NCBI GenBank assembly: GCA_016875875.1
Contig: VGOP01000001.1
Span: 1-64,000 of the forward strand
DNA length: 64,000 bases
Direction: 5' to 3'
DNA from: Chloroflexota bacterium
GTDB taxonomy: Bacteria > Chloroflexota > Dehalococcoidia > GIF9 > UBA5629
The translations under genes and the position numbers were made by a program. The stretch's first letter is position 1. Each line of letters starts with the position of its first letter. Shown piece after piece: positions 8,224 through 16,847 of the stretch. A model generated the notes under the pieces. That model was not told the origin of the DNA. It made no database searches and saw only the letters and a program-made list of their open reading frames with translations.

Positions 8224-8888
8224 CGTTTCTTTTCCTCGATGACCTTACCATCCCTGAGATAGATAGTTCTATGAGTATATGCTGCTATATCTTCTTCGTG
8301 GGTAACTACGATCACAGTAATACCTTTCTTACACTGTTCAAGTAAAAGAGACATGATTGTGCGGCTCGAGGCGGTATCAAGGTTACCGGTGGGTTCATCA
8401 GCAAGTATTATCACAGGGTTGTTTACTAGGGCACGGGCGATTGCTACCCTTTGTTGCTCGCCGCCAGAAAGTTCGGTCGGGTGGTGGTGTGCCCTTTTGC
8501 CTATGCCGACCGATTCCAGGGCATCGAGGGCACGCTGGTGCCTGTGATTTTGACCCGAATATATCAGCGGCAATTCTACATTATCTACTGCGGTCAATTT
8601 AGGTAAAAGGTTGTAAGACTGGAAAACGAAACCTAATTTGTTATTTCTTATTACCGCCAGGTTATCGTCCTTAAGGCTGGAGACATCCTGTCCCTCCAGG
8701 CGATAGCTTCCAATAGTCGGCCTATCTAAGCAGCCGAGTATGTTCATCATGGTAGATTTGCCAGAACCGGATGCCCCCATGATGGAAACCATCTCACCTT
8801 TCTGGCAGTGAAAAGAGATATCGTCTAAGGCAGTGACCTTCACCTCACCCATGTCGTATATCTTAGTTGCATTTTCTAATTCAATCAT
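8220..8888 (-). CDS. MacB/LolD-type ABC transporter ATP-binding protein
   Basis: 222 aa, usual length. Walker A GASGSGKST is at 38-46, the signature LSGGEQQR near 139, Walker B with ADEPTGNLD near 163 and the H-loop in VVTHE near 196. The protein energises the permease encoded immediately downstream. It is preceded by 49 bases after the second adaptor gene and is probably in the same operon as both adaptors. Confidence 0.93.
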   Translation of the reverse strand: MIELENATKIYDMGEVKVTALDDISFHCQKGEMVSIMGASGSGKSTMMNILGCLDRPTIGSYRLEGQDVSSLKDDNLAVIRNNKLGFVFQSYNLLPKLTAVDNVELPLIYSGQNHRHQRALDALESVGIGKRAHHHPTELSGGEQQRVAIARALVNNPVIILADEPTGNLDTASSRTIMSLLLEQCKKGITVIVVTHEEDIAAYTHRTIYLRDGKVIEEKKR

Positions 8889-8937
8889 ATCCTAACACCA
8901 AACTTACAAACATTATGCGATATGCGGGGTTGCCATC

Positions 8938-10635
8938 TTAGCGTATAGGGACGCGCATCATACCTGGCGTTCCCCGACGCTGTGTATTAGTACCTGTGCT
9001 GGGCGTCAGATTTGATACAGTAACTTTCTCCCCTTCTTTTAATCCCTCTAACACCTCGGCGTATTGGAAGTTTTGTCTGCCCAGAGTGATCCGCCGTAAC
9101 TCGGACTGGCCTGTGGCCTCGTCTATCACCGCCACCATGGGTCCCGAAGGTGTATTGACAATCACTGATACGGGCACCAGCAATGTGTTCTTGGCGCTGT
9201 AGATACTGATATCGGCAGTAGCGCTTAAGCCACCCCTGAGCTCGATATCAGTCGGGTCCAGCTCGATGGTGACATCAAATTTAATTACATTGCCCGACTG
9301 TGTGCCAAAGGGTGAAATGAATTTCACTGTTCCTGTGAACACCTTATTTGGTACAGCGTCTATGGTAATCGTGGCCTTTTGTCCACGTTTGACTTTCATA
9401 ATATCGATTTCATCGACAAGCCCCTGGAACTCTATAGATTTAGTATCTACGAGCTTGACAGCTGTCCTGGAGGAATAATCCTGGGCAGACAGGACGTAGG
9501 ACTTTTTAAGGTCCACGCTGACCACAGTGCCGTCGGAAGGGGCTATGATGGCAGTCTTCATGATATCCTGCTTGGCCTCATATAAAGATATTTCTGAGCT
9601 TTGCAGGCTGAGGTTGTATTGCTGCAACTTCTGCCAGTTGACGTCTTTTATGATTACAAAGAGTGACGTTTGATTCTCCAAGATGTCGCGTCCTACCAGC
9701 AGGTTAAGCTTGGCGATGTACAACTTCTTTGCAGCTTCAACCGGCAGGGCGTCGCTCTGTGTCAGGTAGTCCTCTAATTCCTGCAAAGCGCGCATAGACG
9801 ATTGCAGGAAATCGACGCTGGTAGCGGTATCGGGGTACTCGAACAAATTACTGTCCTTGAGATATATTGTGCTTTTAGCCAGCTGGACAACCGTGAGCAT
9901 TTCCTGTTGCACCTTGTCGAATTCAGGTGTAAGTGTGGCATAGTCCCCGATTTTCATCAATTGGGCAATGTTTAGCAATTTCTGACGGTACTTCTGCAGG
10001 TAGTCGACGACCATTTTGTCATTCGGCGACTTGCTTTGGGAGCTGCCCGCGGTAAGGTCTGGATAGTAAGTTGAATTTGTCTTGGCCCCAGCCAATACGG
10101 CGGCATCGGGTCTGGACTTAATCAGGTCTTCGCATACTTCAATATCAAAATATGTCATGATGAGCTTATAGCCGGCGTCCTTGTAGTTCCCCTGTTCAAA
10201 ATAATTAATAGCCGCAGCTATATCCTTTTGTGCTTCATCAACAAGACGGGATACGCTCAAATCCAAGTAATTATAGGGAAGATGGTCAGCTCCGCATTCA
10301 AATTCGATGTCATTTTTTGTAGCCTGTATGCTAAACAGGGCTGTTCTAATGGCGTTTTTCTGTGATGAATTATCAAGCATAGCCAGGAGGGCACCCTGCT
10401 TGACCGTGTCTCCTTCTTCCACCAGTATCTCATCGACCTGCCCATTTGTGCCGAACTTTAGGTCGAACTGGTTGGGCATGATAAGGGAACCATCGGCAGA
10501 TACCACGATATCGAGGTCCCCCCTTTCCACTTGGAAAGTTTGCCCAAGAGGAACCACAGTTTTGCTGCAGCCACTGAGCAATATCGAAAGTAAACTTATA
10601 TTTACTAAAAGTATGGTTATTATTCTTGTTTTCAT
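8938..10635 (-). CDS. HlyD/MacA-like efflux adaptor lipoprotein (second of two)
   Basis: 565 aa. The N-terminus has a lipoprotein signal with lipobox LLSGC (Cys about 23). Residues about 35-95 and 355-430 form the split biotinyl-lipoyl-like and beta-barrel parts of an adaptor ('VKQGALLAMLDN', 'IIAPSDGTVVSVD'), and about 430-560 form the membrane-proximal domain. Between them is a long mostly helical insert of about 250 residues, much larger than in MacA. It starts five bases after the stop of a clearly related adaptor. In a bacterium without a recognised TolC system here, the adaptor may gather substrate at the outer face for the MacB-like permease. Confidence 0.85.
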   Translation of the reverse strand: MKTRIITILLVNISLLSILLSGCSKTVVPLGQTFQVERGDLDIVVSADGSLIMPNQFDLKFGTNGQVDEILVEEGDTVKQGALLAMLDNSSQKNAIRTALFSIQATKNDIEFECGADHLPYNYLDLSVSRLVDEAQKDIAAAINYFEQGNYKDAGYKLIMTYFDIEVCEDLIKSRPDAAVLAGAKTNSTYYPDLTAGSSQSKSPNDKMVVDYLQKYRQKLLNIAQLMKIGDYATLTPEFDKVQQEMLTVVQLAKSTIYLKDSNLFEYPDTATSVDFLQSSMRALQELEDYLTQSDALPVEAAKKLYIAKLNLLVGRDILENQTSLFVIIKDVNWQKLQQYNLSLQSSEISLYEAKQDIMKTAIIAPSDGTVVSVDLKKSYVLSAQDYSSRTAVKLVDTKSIEFQGLVDEIDIMKVKRGQKATITIDAVPNKVFTGTVKFISPFGTQSGNVIKFDVTIELDPTDIELRGGLSATADISIYSAKNTLLVPVSVIVNTPSGPMVAVIDEATGQSELRRITLGRQNFQYAEVLEGLKEGEKVTVSNLTPSTGTNTQRRGTPGMMRVPIR

Positions 10636-10640
10636 TTTAT

Positions 10641-12416
10641 CTATCTAGGTGGTGGTCCCTGGGATCGCCGCGGAAAACCTGTTGTTATGGGTGCCCCGGT
10701 AACCTTTTCTTGAACTACGACTTCATCGCCTTCATTCAGCCCGGTCAATATCTCGGCAAATTGATAGCTCTGGCTACCCAGAGTGACCTTTCTTTTCTCG
10801 ACCTGGCCTGTGGCGCTGTTTATGAAATCGACGAAGGAGCCGGCAGATGTGGTGGTGATAGCCGATACCGGCAGTAGTAGTACATTTTCTATGTTCTTTA
10901 CGATTATATCGGCTGTGGCGGTAAGGCTCCCCTTGAGTTCGACATCGGTAGGATCAAGCAGGATGGTCACGGCGAATTTGACAACACTGCCCGTGTCCGT
11001 GCTGGCGTAAGGTGAGATGAAGGATACTGTGCCTGGGAATGTTCTGTCTGACACAGCGTCCACGGAAATCGTAGCTTTCTGGCCGGTTTCTATTTTCAAG
11101 ATATCGATTTCATCGACAAGCCCCTGGAATTTGATTGCCGTGGTATCAACAAGCTGGATGGTACCCTTGGATGAATAATCCTGGGCGGAAAGGACATCGT
11201 TCTTTTTGACATCCACACTTACCACCGTGCCGTCAAAAGGTGCCATTATCACCGTCTTGAGGAAGTCTTCCTCGCTATTCACCAGTGAAACAAGGTCTTT
11301 TTGTAGGTCGAGCTTGTATCCATGCTCCTTTTGTAGGGAGAGGCCGTGCTGGAACACTAAGTCATTGCTTCCCAGAATAGCGTTGCAGAGCTTCATGTAG
11401 TGCTGCGCTATACGCAGATTGTCATGTAGTTCAGATGAGTTAAGGTCGCCCCTTTCTATACCTTTCAGCGCCGTATCTAAATTCTCTTCAGCAGCGCCGT
11501 AAAAATACAAGCTTATTGCCTCGCCGTAAATGGTCGTATCGATATGCGTTTTTATCATGTTGATGTTATTTTTTACTGTTTTGCCTATGTCGTCAACCCG
11601 GCTTAAGAGGACCTTGAAAAGCGTGCCGGCTTCGTCGGTTTTGCCCTGCCCGATTAACTCGCGCAGCTTATCGATGTCGGCCTGTCCCTGCTTGATTAAA
11701 TCAACCGCCTGGCGCAGCTCAATGATGTAAGACACAGCAAATGATTGCCCCTGATATATCTGGAAATATGTTATGCCAGCCTCATCACTGGGGACGAATG
11801 GCGCCATGTTGCCCAGGCCGGACTTCGGGTTGTTTATGGTGTCCTCAAGTATTTTCACGCAGGGCTCTAGGTCAGATAAAGCTACATACAATTCAGACGC
11901 GGCTTCACTGTATTTGCCGGCTTGGAATAGTTCACGCGCTTTAAAAATCTCGTCCTGCGCCCAGATGAGGGATGACAGAGCAGTGGCGTTGGGATAATAA
12001 AATGGATAGCCAACACCTGAATTATCGTTAGGATCATTAGCCGGAAACTGGGGCAGCAGTGGCACGGTTTCGTAGAGATAACTCAGTGTTTGCTGTACGG
12101 TGTTGTTGGCTGATCTTACATCCAGCCTCTGTGCCGTGTCATCCAGTGTGGCTAATATTGTCCCGGCTCTGACGAAATCCCCCTCTTCTACGTATACATC
12201 TTTAACGTCGCCCGGTGCGCCGAAAGTCAGATCAAATGCCTGCGGCATTACCAGGCTGCCGTCCACTGGCACAGTCACTGCAAGGTTGCCGCGCTGTACG
12301 GTAATGATTCGCCCTTTTGGTTCCTGAGAATCTGGCTTTGAGGAACAGCCTATCCCCGAAACAATCAAGGCGCATGTGAAGAGAACGATTAGCAATTTAG
12401 TAGATATTTTGCTCAT
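10641..12416 (-). CDS. HlyD/MacA-like efflux adaptor lipoprotein (first of two)
   Basis: 591 aa from the ATG at 12416, chosen because the sequence then opens with a lipoprotein signal (MSKISTKLLIVLF, lipobox VSGIGC, Cys near 24). The longer frame would need a TTG at 12464 and adds an unlikely polar leader. Domain order matches the next gene: lipoyl half, long helical insert of about 290 residues, second lipoyl half ('IMAPFDGTVVSVDVKKNDVL'), beta-barrel and membrane-proximal domain. The two adaptors share the phrases 'VDEIDI', 'GQKATI' and 'LSAQDYSS' and are tandem duplicates that diverged mainly in the insert. A direct-repeat operator lies 75 bases upstream. Confidence 0.85.
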   Translation of the reverse strand: MSKISTKLLIVLFTCALIVSGIGCSSKPDSQEPKGRIITVQRGNLAVTVPVDGSLVMPQAFDLTFGAPGDVKDVYVEEGDFVRAGTILATLDDTAQRLDVRSANNTVQQTLSYLYETVPLLPQFPANDPNDNSGVGYPFYYPNATALSSLIWAQDEIFKARELFQAGKYSEAASELYVALSDLEPCVKILEDTINNPKSGLGNMAPFVPSDEAGITYFQIYQGQSFAVSYIIELRQAVDLIKQGQADIDKLRELIGQGKTDEAGTLFKVLLSRVDDIGKTVKNNINMIKTHIDTTIYGEAISLYFYGAAEENLDTALKGIERGDLNSSELHDNLRIAQHYMKLCNAILGSNDLVFQHGLSLQKEHGYKLDLQKDLVSLVNSEEDFLKTVIMAPFDGTVVSVDVKKNDVLSAQDYSSKGTIQLVDTTAIKFQGLVDEIDILKIETGQKATISVDAVSDRTFPGTVSFISPYASTDTGSVVKFAVTILLDPTDVELKGSLTATADIIVKNIENVLLLPVSAITTTSAGSFVDFINSATGQVEKRKVTLGSQSYQFAEILTGLNEGDEVVVQEKVTGAPITTGFPRRSQGPPPR

Positions 12417-12490
12417 TTCTGTCTGGTCTTCAGTTTTATTTAATACCTTAACTGCCGGCTGCAAACCATCTTATTAAAATAACAGGGAAA

Positions 12491-12508
12491 TGTTAAGATT
12501 TTGTTTAG
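12491..12508 (-). promoter_or_regulatory. putative response-regulator operator upstream of the adaptor/ABC operon
   Basis: On the plus strand TGTTAAG, four bases, TGTTTAG: an 11-base-period direct repeat like those bound by PhoP/OmpR-type regulators. The same layout occurs at 14716-14733 and 15400-15417. Confidence 0.55.
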
Positions 12509-12574
12509 AAAGCATGTATTTAAGCCTGGAATTAAGAGAAACCTCTAAACTAATAGCAAATGACATGGCAATGA

Positions 12575-14014
12575 TTACTTTGATACCGGAATGGTAAAAC
12601 TAAAACAGCTCCCCTTTCCTAGCTCGCTTTGTACATTAATTTTACCGTTATGCGCCTCGACGAGATATTTGGCAATAGCAAGCCCCAGACCCGTACCGCC
12701 GGTGGCTCGGGCTCGAGATTTATCCACCCTATAGAAGCGCTCAAAAACATTCGGCAGGTCCTCAGCAGGGATACCCTCACCAGTATCTTCTACACTTATC
12801 TCCAGCCAGTTATCAAGCTGCCTGGCGGCTATAGTTATGGTACCGCCTTGTGGTGTGTGAGTTATGGCATTATCGATGAGGTTGAGCAAGACTTGGCTAA
12901 TCCGTCGGGATTCAATGCTCACCAGTGGCAGCTTTTTGGGCAGATTAGAGGATAACGCTATTCCCTTTGCTGTTGCTTGGCTTTGTTTCACAGCCACCGT
13001 TTGCTTCAATAACTTGATAATATTTTCCTTCCGACAATGCAGTTTTAGTTCACCTGCCTCAGCCGAGCTCAGCTCCTGGAGATCGTCAACCAGTACTGAT
13101 AGCAGGTCTGCCTCTTCGTTGAGGGAGCGGATGGCATCTGGCTCTGGCTTTATCACACCATCATGCATTGCCTCCAGGTAACCTCTGAGATTGGATAGTG
13201 GAGTCCGCAACTCGTGGGCAATGTCAGCTATCATATTGCGGCGAAGTTGTTCACTTCGTCCCAAATTTTCTGCCATGGTATTGAAGGCTTGTGCCAGTTC
13301 TCCGATTTCACCTTTCTCCTTAGACTGTACCCTCTGAGACAGGTCCCCCTGTCCCAACTGCCTGGCGGCAAGGGTAAGAGCCTTTACCGGTGCTGAAATT
13401 CGACGCGACAGGAAATAAGTTATTAGGAGTGCAACAGCAACCGCCAGTAGTGCACCCCAAAGAAGAAAACGACTTATTGCCTGGGAGAGACTTAGCGTTG
13501 AAGGGAAAACTGCCGATGGTTCGGGGCTGATATAGAAAGTCCCCACGCTGCTTTCTTCCCACGGCGGTGACAATCCCATACCCGGCATGTCAGGATGGTG
13601 CTGCTGTCCAAACCACTCTCCTTGAGCCAACTGCGGTGGCAAGCCCATACCTGGTATGTCAGGATGGTATTGTTGTCCCAATAACTCTCCTTGAGAATCA
13701 GCCACTACTACTCCGCTAGAGTCGGTCAGTATAATCCTTCGTCCATATAGGTTGCCCCACTGCTCCACATAGGGTTGAATTCCCTCCCAGTTTCCATGCT
13801 CGCGGTAATAGCGGTGCAGCTCAAATGCCACTCTTCCAAAGTGTGCTTGCTCGCTTCGTTCACCATACCGGCGGAATTCAACTCCGGTAGTTTGACTGAC
13901 AAATAGGTATATGGCGCCGACTACAACCAGTATGACGAGGGTGAAGGCCGCCAGGAGACGAAATCGCAAACTATGTACCACTTTGAGTCTCCGAAAACCT
14001 GTAGCCAGTTCCAT
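12575..14014 (-). CDS. sensor histidine kinase (BaeS/PhoR-like)
   Basis: 479 aa from ATG 14014; a GTG at 13981 would shorten the overlap with the regulator gene to 11 bases and is also possible. Membrane helices lie at about 20-40 and 182-202 and enclose an extracellular sensor of about 140 residues. HAMP (about 200-255), HisKA with H267 in [12 protein letters not shown], and a full HATPase_c (N box [12 protein letters not shown]1 EDTGEGIP, G2 [10 protein letters not shown]) follow. The sensor contains two copies of a 15-residue unit, GQQ-x-HPD-x-PGMGL, at 113-127 and 136-150. It should phosphorylate the regulator encoded just upstream and control the neighbouring exporter. Confidence 0.93.
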   Translation of the reverse strand: MELATGFRRLKVVHSLRFRLLAAFTLVILVVVGAIYLFVSQTTGVEFRRYGERSEQAHFGRVAFELHRYYREHGNWEGIQPYVEQWGNLYGRRIILTDSSGVVVADSQGELLGQQYHPDIPGMGLPPQLAQGEWFGQQHHPDMPGMGLSPPWEESSVGTFYISPEPSAVFPSTLSLSQAISRFLLWGALLAVAVALLITYFLSRRISAPVKALTLAARQLGQGDLSQRVQSKEKGEIGELAQAFNTMAENLGRSEQLRRNMIADIAHELRTPLSNLRGYLEAMHDGVIKPEPDAIRSLNEEADLLSVLVDDLQELSSAEAGELKLHCRKENIIKLLKQTVAVKQSQATAKGIALSSNLPKKLPLVSIESRRISQVLLNLIDNAITHTPQGGTITIAARQLDNWLEISVEDTGEGIPAEDLPNVFERFYRVDKSRARATGGTGLGLAIAKYLVEAHNGKINVQSELGKGSCFSFTIPVSK

Positions 14015-14666
14015 AGACTGTCTTTATGTACTTGGGGTGTCTTGGGTCAGGCTCTAGTTTCCGTCGCAAGTTCAGGATATGAACATCGATGGTGCGGTCA
14101 AAGCCCTTATAATCATAGCCCAAAGCTTTTTCAACAAGTTCTGCCCGGCTGAAAACTCTGCCAGGTTCTTTAATGAGAATTCCCAGCAGCTTGAATTCAA
14201 TGGGGGTAAGATTCAAAGGTTTGCCGGCAATGGATGCTTCCTGTTTGAGGAAGTTTAGGACAATTTTGCCGTGCTTAATCTCTACAGGACCACGTTCTCC
14301 CGGCAGGCGTCTGAGCACTGCTCGGACCCTGGCTGCCAGCTCCCTCGGGCTGAAGGGCTTGGTCACATAATCGTCCGCTCCTAAACCCAGACCAGTCAGT
14401 TTGTCCTCGTCCGTAGTTCTGGCGGTGAGCATAATTATTGGCACATCGGACTCATCTCTAAGGGTACGGCAGACCTCAAGCCCATCCATGCCGGGCAGCA
14501 TTAAGTCCAGGACGATAAGATCAGGGCGACTCTCACGAGCCAGGTGCAGGGCTTCAATACCATCGTGAGAGGTCATAACCCTGTAGCCATCCCGGTTAAG
14601 GTAGAGCTTGACCAATTCCACCGTTTTTGAATCGTCATCAACTACAAGGACTTTTTTACCAGCCAT
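13971..14666 (-). CDS. OmpR/PhoP-family response regulator
   Basis: 231 aa. Receiver domain (about 4-115) with acidic pocket VVDDD, phospho-acceptor D54 in [10 protein letters not shown], Thr in MLTART and Lys in VTKPFSP. C-terminal winged-helix DNA-binding domain (about 130-225) with '[21 protein letters not shown]' and 'RRKLEPDP' regions. It overlaps the kinase gene and is the first gene of the pair. The direct repeat TGTTAAG-GAAT-TGTTAAG sits 50 bases upstream of its start, so it probably regulates itself as well as the adaptor operon and the small secreted protein. Confidence 0.95.
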   Translation of the reverse strand: MAGKKVLVVDDDSKTVELVKLYLNRDGYRVMTSHDGIEALHLARESRPDLIVLDLMLPGMDGLEVCRTLRDESDVPIIMLTARTTDEDKLTGLGLGADDYVTKPFSPRELAARVRAVLRRLPGERGPVEIKHGKIVLNFLKQEASIAGKPLNLTPIEFKLLGILIKEPGRVFSRAELVEKALGYDYKGFDRTIDVHILNLRRKLEPDPRHPKYIKTVYGTGYRFSETQSGT

Positions 14667-14715
14667 CTCTAGATACCTTAACGATTGCTATGTTTCTATA
14701 ATCTTATAACATAAA

Positions 14716-14733
14716 TGTTAAGGAATTGTTAAG
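14716..14733 (-). promoter_or_regulatory. putative autoregulatory operator of the two-component system
   Basis: Exact direct repeat TGTTAAG-GAAT-TGTTAAG on the plus strand (TTAACA-N5-TTAACA on the sense strand), close to the B. subtilis PhoP-box pattern as I recall it. AT-rich -10-like bases TATAAG/TTATAG follow downstream before the start at 14666. Confidence 0.6.
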
Positions 14734-14846
14734 CCCTGGTTCATTTTTAGCGCTCATCACCGGTTCATTAATAATCAGAGAGGGAGAGAAGTGCTCTCCC
14801 TCTCTTGATGTGGTCAAATGAGTTCTTGTAATCGAAGTTTGGTCAG

Positions 14847-15350
14847 CTATTCAGATGGTGGTGGAACACATGGTCCACCCTTGCCAGGGAAGCCGCCATG
14901 GCCGGGGAAGCCGAATCCAACGGGGACATCGGGTTTCGCCTCCATCCACTTTTTAAGTGCATCAGCCTGTTCCTGGGTGGGGACGCTAGGCCTCGCCTCC
15001 CACCACTCCTGGAGTGCCTTAGCTTGTTCTTGGGTTATTTTACCCTCATTGACTAGATTCTGAAGGCGGTCTTGCATGGCTTCAGCCCCCATCTTTGGGC
15101 GGTTCTGCATGACTTCAGGGCGCATCTCGCTTGTGGCCTGGGCAAAGGCCTCTTTCAGCGCTTCTTGGTCTATGGTGGTGCCTGTGTTCTGTTGGTAGAT
15201 TTCACAGACTCTGTCCAGTAGAGCCCCACATCGGGCCTTAGGTTGATTGTCATCACCGTTGTCGGCAGCAAGTGCTATTCCACCTATGCTCCCGGCCAGT
15301 AATACAGCCGCCAGTACCGTGAAAATAATGAATTTCTTGCTTCGCCACAT
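14847..15350 (-). CDS. small exported protein with DUF2680-like helical repeats
   Basis: 167 aa. A signal peptide covers residues about 1-29 (cleavage near GGIALA-ADN). The mature part is helical and carries two copies of a short unit, 'GKITQEQAKALQEWWEARP' (about 104-122) and 'PTQEQADALKKWMEAKP' (about 125-141), like the DUF2680/YckD proteins. It ends in a Gly/Pro/His-rich tail (FPGHGGFPGKGG). A GGAGG ribosome site precedes the ATG. It is transcribed away from its own operator repeat at 15400-15417 and lies just upstream of the regulator gene, so it probably belongs to the same regulon. Function unknown; a metal- or stress-binding envelope protein is possible. Confidence 0.75.
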   Translation of the reverse strand: MWRSKKFIIFTVLAAVLLAGSIGGIALAADNGDDNQPKARCGALLDRVCEIYQQNTGTTIDQEALKEAFAQATSEMRPEVMQNRPKMGAEAMQDRLQNLVNEGKITQEQAKALQEWWEARPSVPTQEQADALKKWMEAKPDVPVGFGFPGHGGFPGKGGPCVPPPSE

Positions 15351-15399
15351 TTCTGTTTGGCCTCCTTTTTTTAAGGCTAATATAAGGATAGCATCTGGA

Positions 15400-15417
15400 T
15401 GTTAAAATCTTATTAAG
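15400..15417 (-). promoter_or_regulatory. putative response-regulator operator upstream of the small secreted protein
   Basis: TGTTAAA, four bases, TATTAAG on the plus strand: third copy of the 11-base-period repeat, 49 bases before the start at 15350. Confidence 0.5.
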
Positions 15418-15464
15418 ATCTCACAGGGTGCTGCGGGATGGCTCACTGAGGGTTGTTGACTGGT

Positions 15465-15524
15465 TTAACTAACGACGTTCTGAATTAGCTCAATGCGTGT
15501 GGGTTTTGCGTTGTGGCGAGCTTC
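15465..15524 (-). pseudogene. yraN 3'-end fragment, copy 1
   Basis: About 60 bases match the last codons and stop of yraN (18095 onward), in the same orientation. The minus strand reads K-P-T-R-I-E-L-I-Q-N-V-V-S-stop against K-A-T-R-I-E-L-I-E-N-A-I-S-stop in the intact gene. Only four mismatches were seen in the first 33 bases; similarity fades towards 15524. It has no coding context and is a remnant. It lies in the 339-base gap 15351-15689. Confidence 0.7.
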
Positions 15525-15601
15525 AGTACCTCGGTGCCAATATCTTTTTTGAACACCCCTCTAGAAAACTTTAAAAAGTTACAAAAATCACCTAAAACCC
15601 C

Positions 15602-15666
15602 TTGACAAGTACATTCCGAGCAGTCTATAATATATCAAGATATATCGTGATAATACTGGATATATC
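15602..15666 (+). promoter_or_regulatory. padR promoter with three phased ATATATC repeats
   Basis: TTGACA (15602-15607), an 18-base spacer and TATAAT (15626-15631) form a near-consensus promoter. Overlapping and following the -10 are AATATATC (15629-15636), GATATATC (15639-15646) and GATATATC (15659-15666). Offsets are 10 and 20 bases, that is one and two helical turns. The position covering the -10 and start site fits repression, probably by the PadR protein encoded next. Confidence 0.65.
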
Positions 15667-15689
15667 ATAATTTAAAGGAGGTGATGGAC

Positions 15690-16211
15690 ATGTTTAGAGA
15701 CAGGTTTTACAGAGGCGAGCGATTTTTCCGCGGATTCGGCCGGGAAAGTCCCTTTAGCAAGGGCGATTTGAAATATGTGATTCTCGACCTGCTGAAAGAG
15801 AAGTCGAGGTACGGGTACGAGATCATACGTGCTCTCGAGGAGCGCTCACATGGATTTTACACGCCGAGTCCCGGAGTGGTCTATCCAACCCTGCAGATGC
15901 TGGAAGAAATGGGCTACGCCAGCGCCAAGGAACGGGATGGGAAGAAGGTCTATACCATAACCAAGGAGGGTACTAAGTTCCTGTCGGAGCAGAAAGACTT
16001 CACCGACGAAGTCAAGAGCCACATGAGGCGTCATTGGAACCCCGAAAACATTGGCGTGTTTATGGAGATGATGGGCGAGTTCGGCGAACTGGCGAGAATG
16101 ATGGGCCGCCGGGCACGGCGTGTAGCCCCCGATAAAATGAAGCGCATACGCGAGGTGATTTCGCGTGCTTCCCAGGAAATCAAAACTATATTGGAAGAAA
16201 AGGAGGACTGA
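15690..16211 (+). CDS. PadR-family transcriptional regulator
   Basis: 173 aa from ATG 15690. Upstream in-frame starts (GTG 15681, ATG 15684) lie inside the Shine-Dalgarno AAAGGAGGTGA, so 15690 is the better choice. The winged helix is recognisable: KGDLKYVILDLLKEK, RYGYEIIRALEERS, PSPGVVYPTLQMLEEMGY, then the wing with KKVYTITKEG. The C-terminal helix region (about 105-170) serves dimerisation in PadR proteins. These regulators usually repress their own operon and adjacent membrane or efflux genes. It is followed after one base by a small membrane protein. The pair is flanked by two yraN 3' fragments in direct orientation. Confidence 0.9.
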   Translation: MFRDRFYRGERFFRGFGRESPFSKGDLKYVILDLLKEKSRYGYEIIRALEERSHGFYTPSPGVVYPTLQMLEEMGYASAKERDGKKVYTITKEGTKFLSEQKDFTDEVKSHMRRHWNPENIGVFMEMMGEFGELARMMGRRARRVAPDKMKRIREVISRASQEIKTILEEKED

Positions 16212-16212
16212 A

Positions 16213-16431
16213 ATGGGTTACTTTAGAATACTGGCAGCTATTCCCGGTTTTTTTCTGAGTTCGTTGTTCTTAATGCTTCTCTGGGGCGTTATCGCTCCAA
16301 AGCTCGGCTGGCAGGGTATAGATTATCCCATGGCTATGCTGATTACCATCACGCTGTGGATAGCGGTGGCGCCTCTGGCGGCAGCGGCTGGTAGAGCTAG
16401 TATAAGAAAATGGAATCGTCATAGCCGTTAA
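16213..16431 (+). CDS. small two-helix membrane protein in the padR operon
   Basis: 72 aa from ATG 16213, one base after the padR stop and preceded by GGAGG inside padR. Two hydrophobic helices are seen (about 5-27 and 42-61) with a short loop KLGWQGIDYP between them and a basic tail KWNRHSR. It is likely an inner-membrane partner or target of the PadR regulator. Not recognised as a named family. Its stop overlaps the end of the second yraN fragment on the other strand. Confidence 0.65.
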   Translation: MGYFRILAAIPGFFLSSLFLMLLWGVIAPKLGWQGIDYPMAMLITITLWIAVAPLAAAAGRASIRKWNRHSR

Positions 16432-16519
16432 TTCTGGCTGATGGCATTCTCGATGAGTTCGATACGGCTGGCCTTGCCGTTCTGGTCGAGCTCGACGGCG
16501 ACGAAGTTTATGCGCCAGG
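16428..16519 (-). pseudogene. yraN 3'-end fragment, copy 2
   Basis: The 79 bases 16441-16519 match 18102-18180 inside yraN with ten mismatches by eye (about 87 percent). Translation gives W-R-I-N-F-V-A-V-E-L-D-Q-N-G-K-A-S-R-I-E-L-I-E-N-A-I-S, then Q-N-stop. Reading frame and C-terminal sequence are preserved, but everything upstream of W-R-I is replaced by a different gene remnant, so it cannot make YraN. Confidence 0.8.
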
Positions 16520-16765
16520 TCATGACCATTCGGGCTCTAGATTGTCCCTTGGATTATCTGTCAGTTTTGTGGGTTTAGATGGGGCACTGATATCCCGCAA
16601 GTAGACATCATAGCTCATGCCACCAATTTTGGATTGATATGCTATTTTTAGGCCCGCTGTTATCGTTTTTGAAACTGTTTGCTTGCTGAACATCCACACT
16701 TTGTGGTGATTGCGCACAATTAACATTGTGAATATAAGCAGAGACAAAGTCGGGCTTATTAGCAA
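16520..16765 (-). pseudogene. fragment of a TolB-like beta-propeller gene
   Basis: An 81-codon frame whose last 40 residues are one propeller blade (IAYQSKIGGMSYDVYLRDIS ... KLTDNP ... LEPEWS), like the blades of the gene at 16848-17789. It stops exactly where the yraN fragment begins. The N-terminal 40 residues include a hydrophobic stretch and no clear blades. It looks like the remains of a larger propeller gene cut at 16520. A short real protein is less likely. The gap 16766-16847 shows nothing else. Confidence 0.55.
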
Positions 16766-16847
16766 GAATAATGATGACTTGATTCTATGTTACCTCTACA
16801 TATTATTTTGGTAACTAAAATAGAAAATCGATAGTCCTCTAATATCG

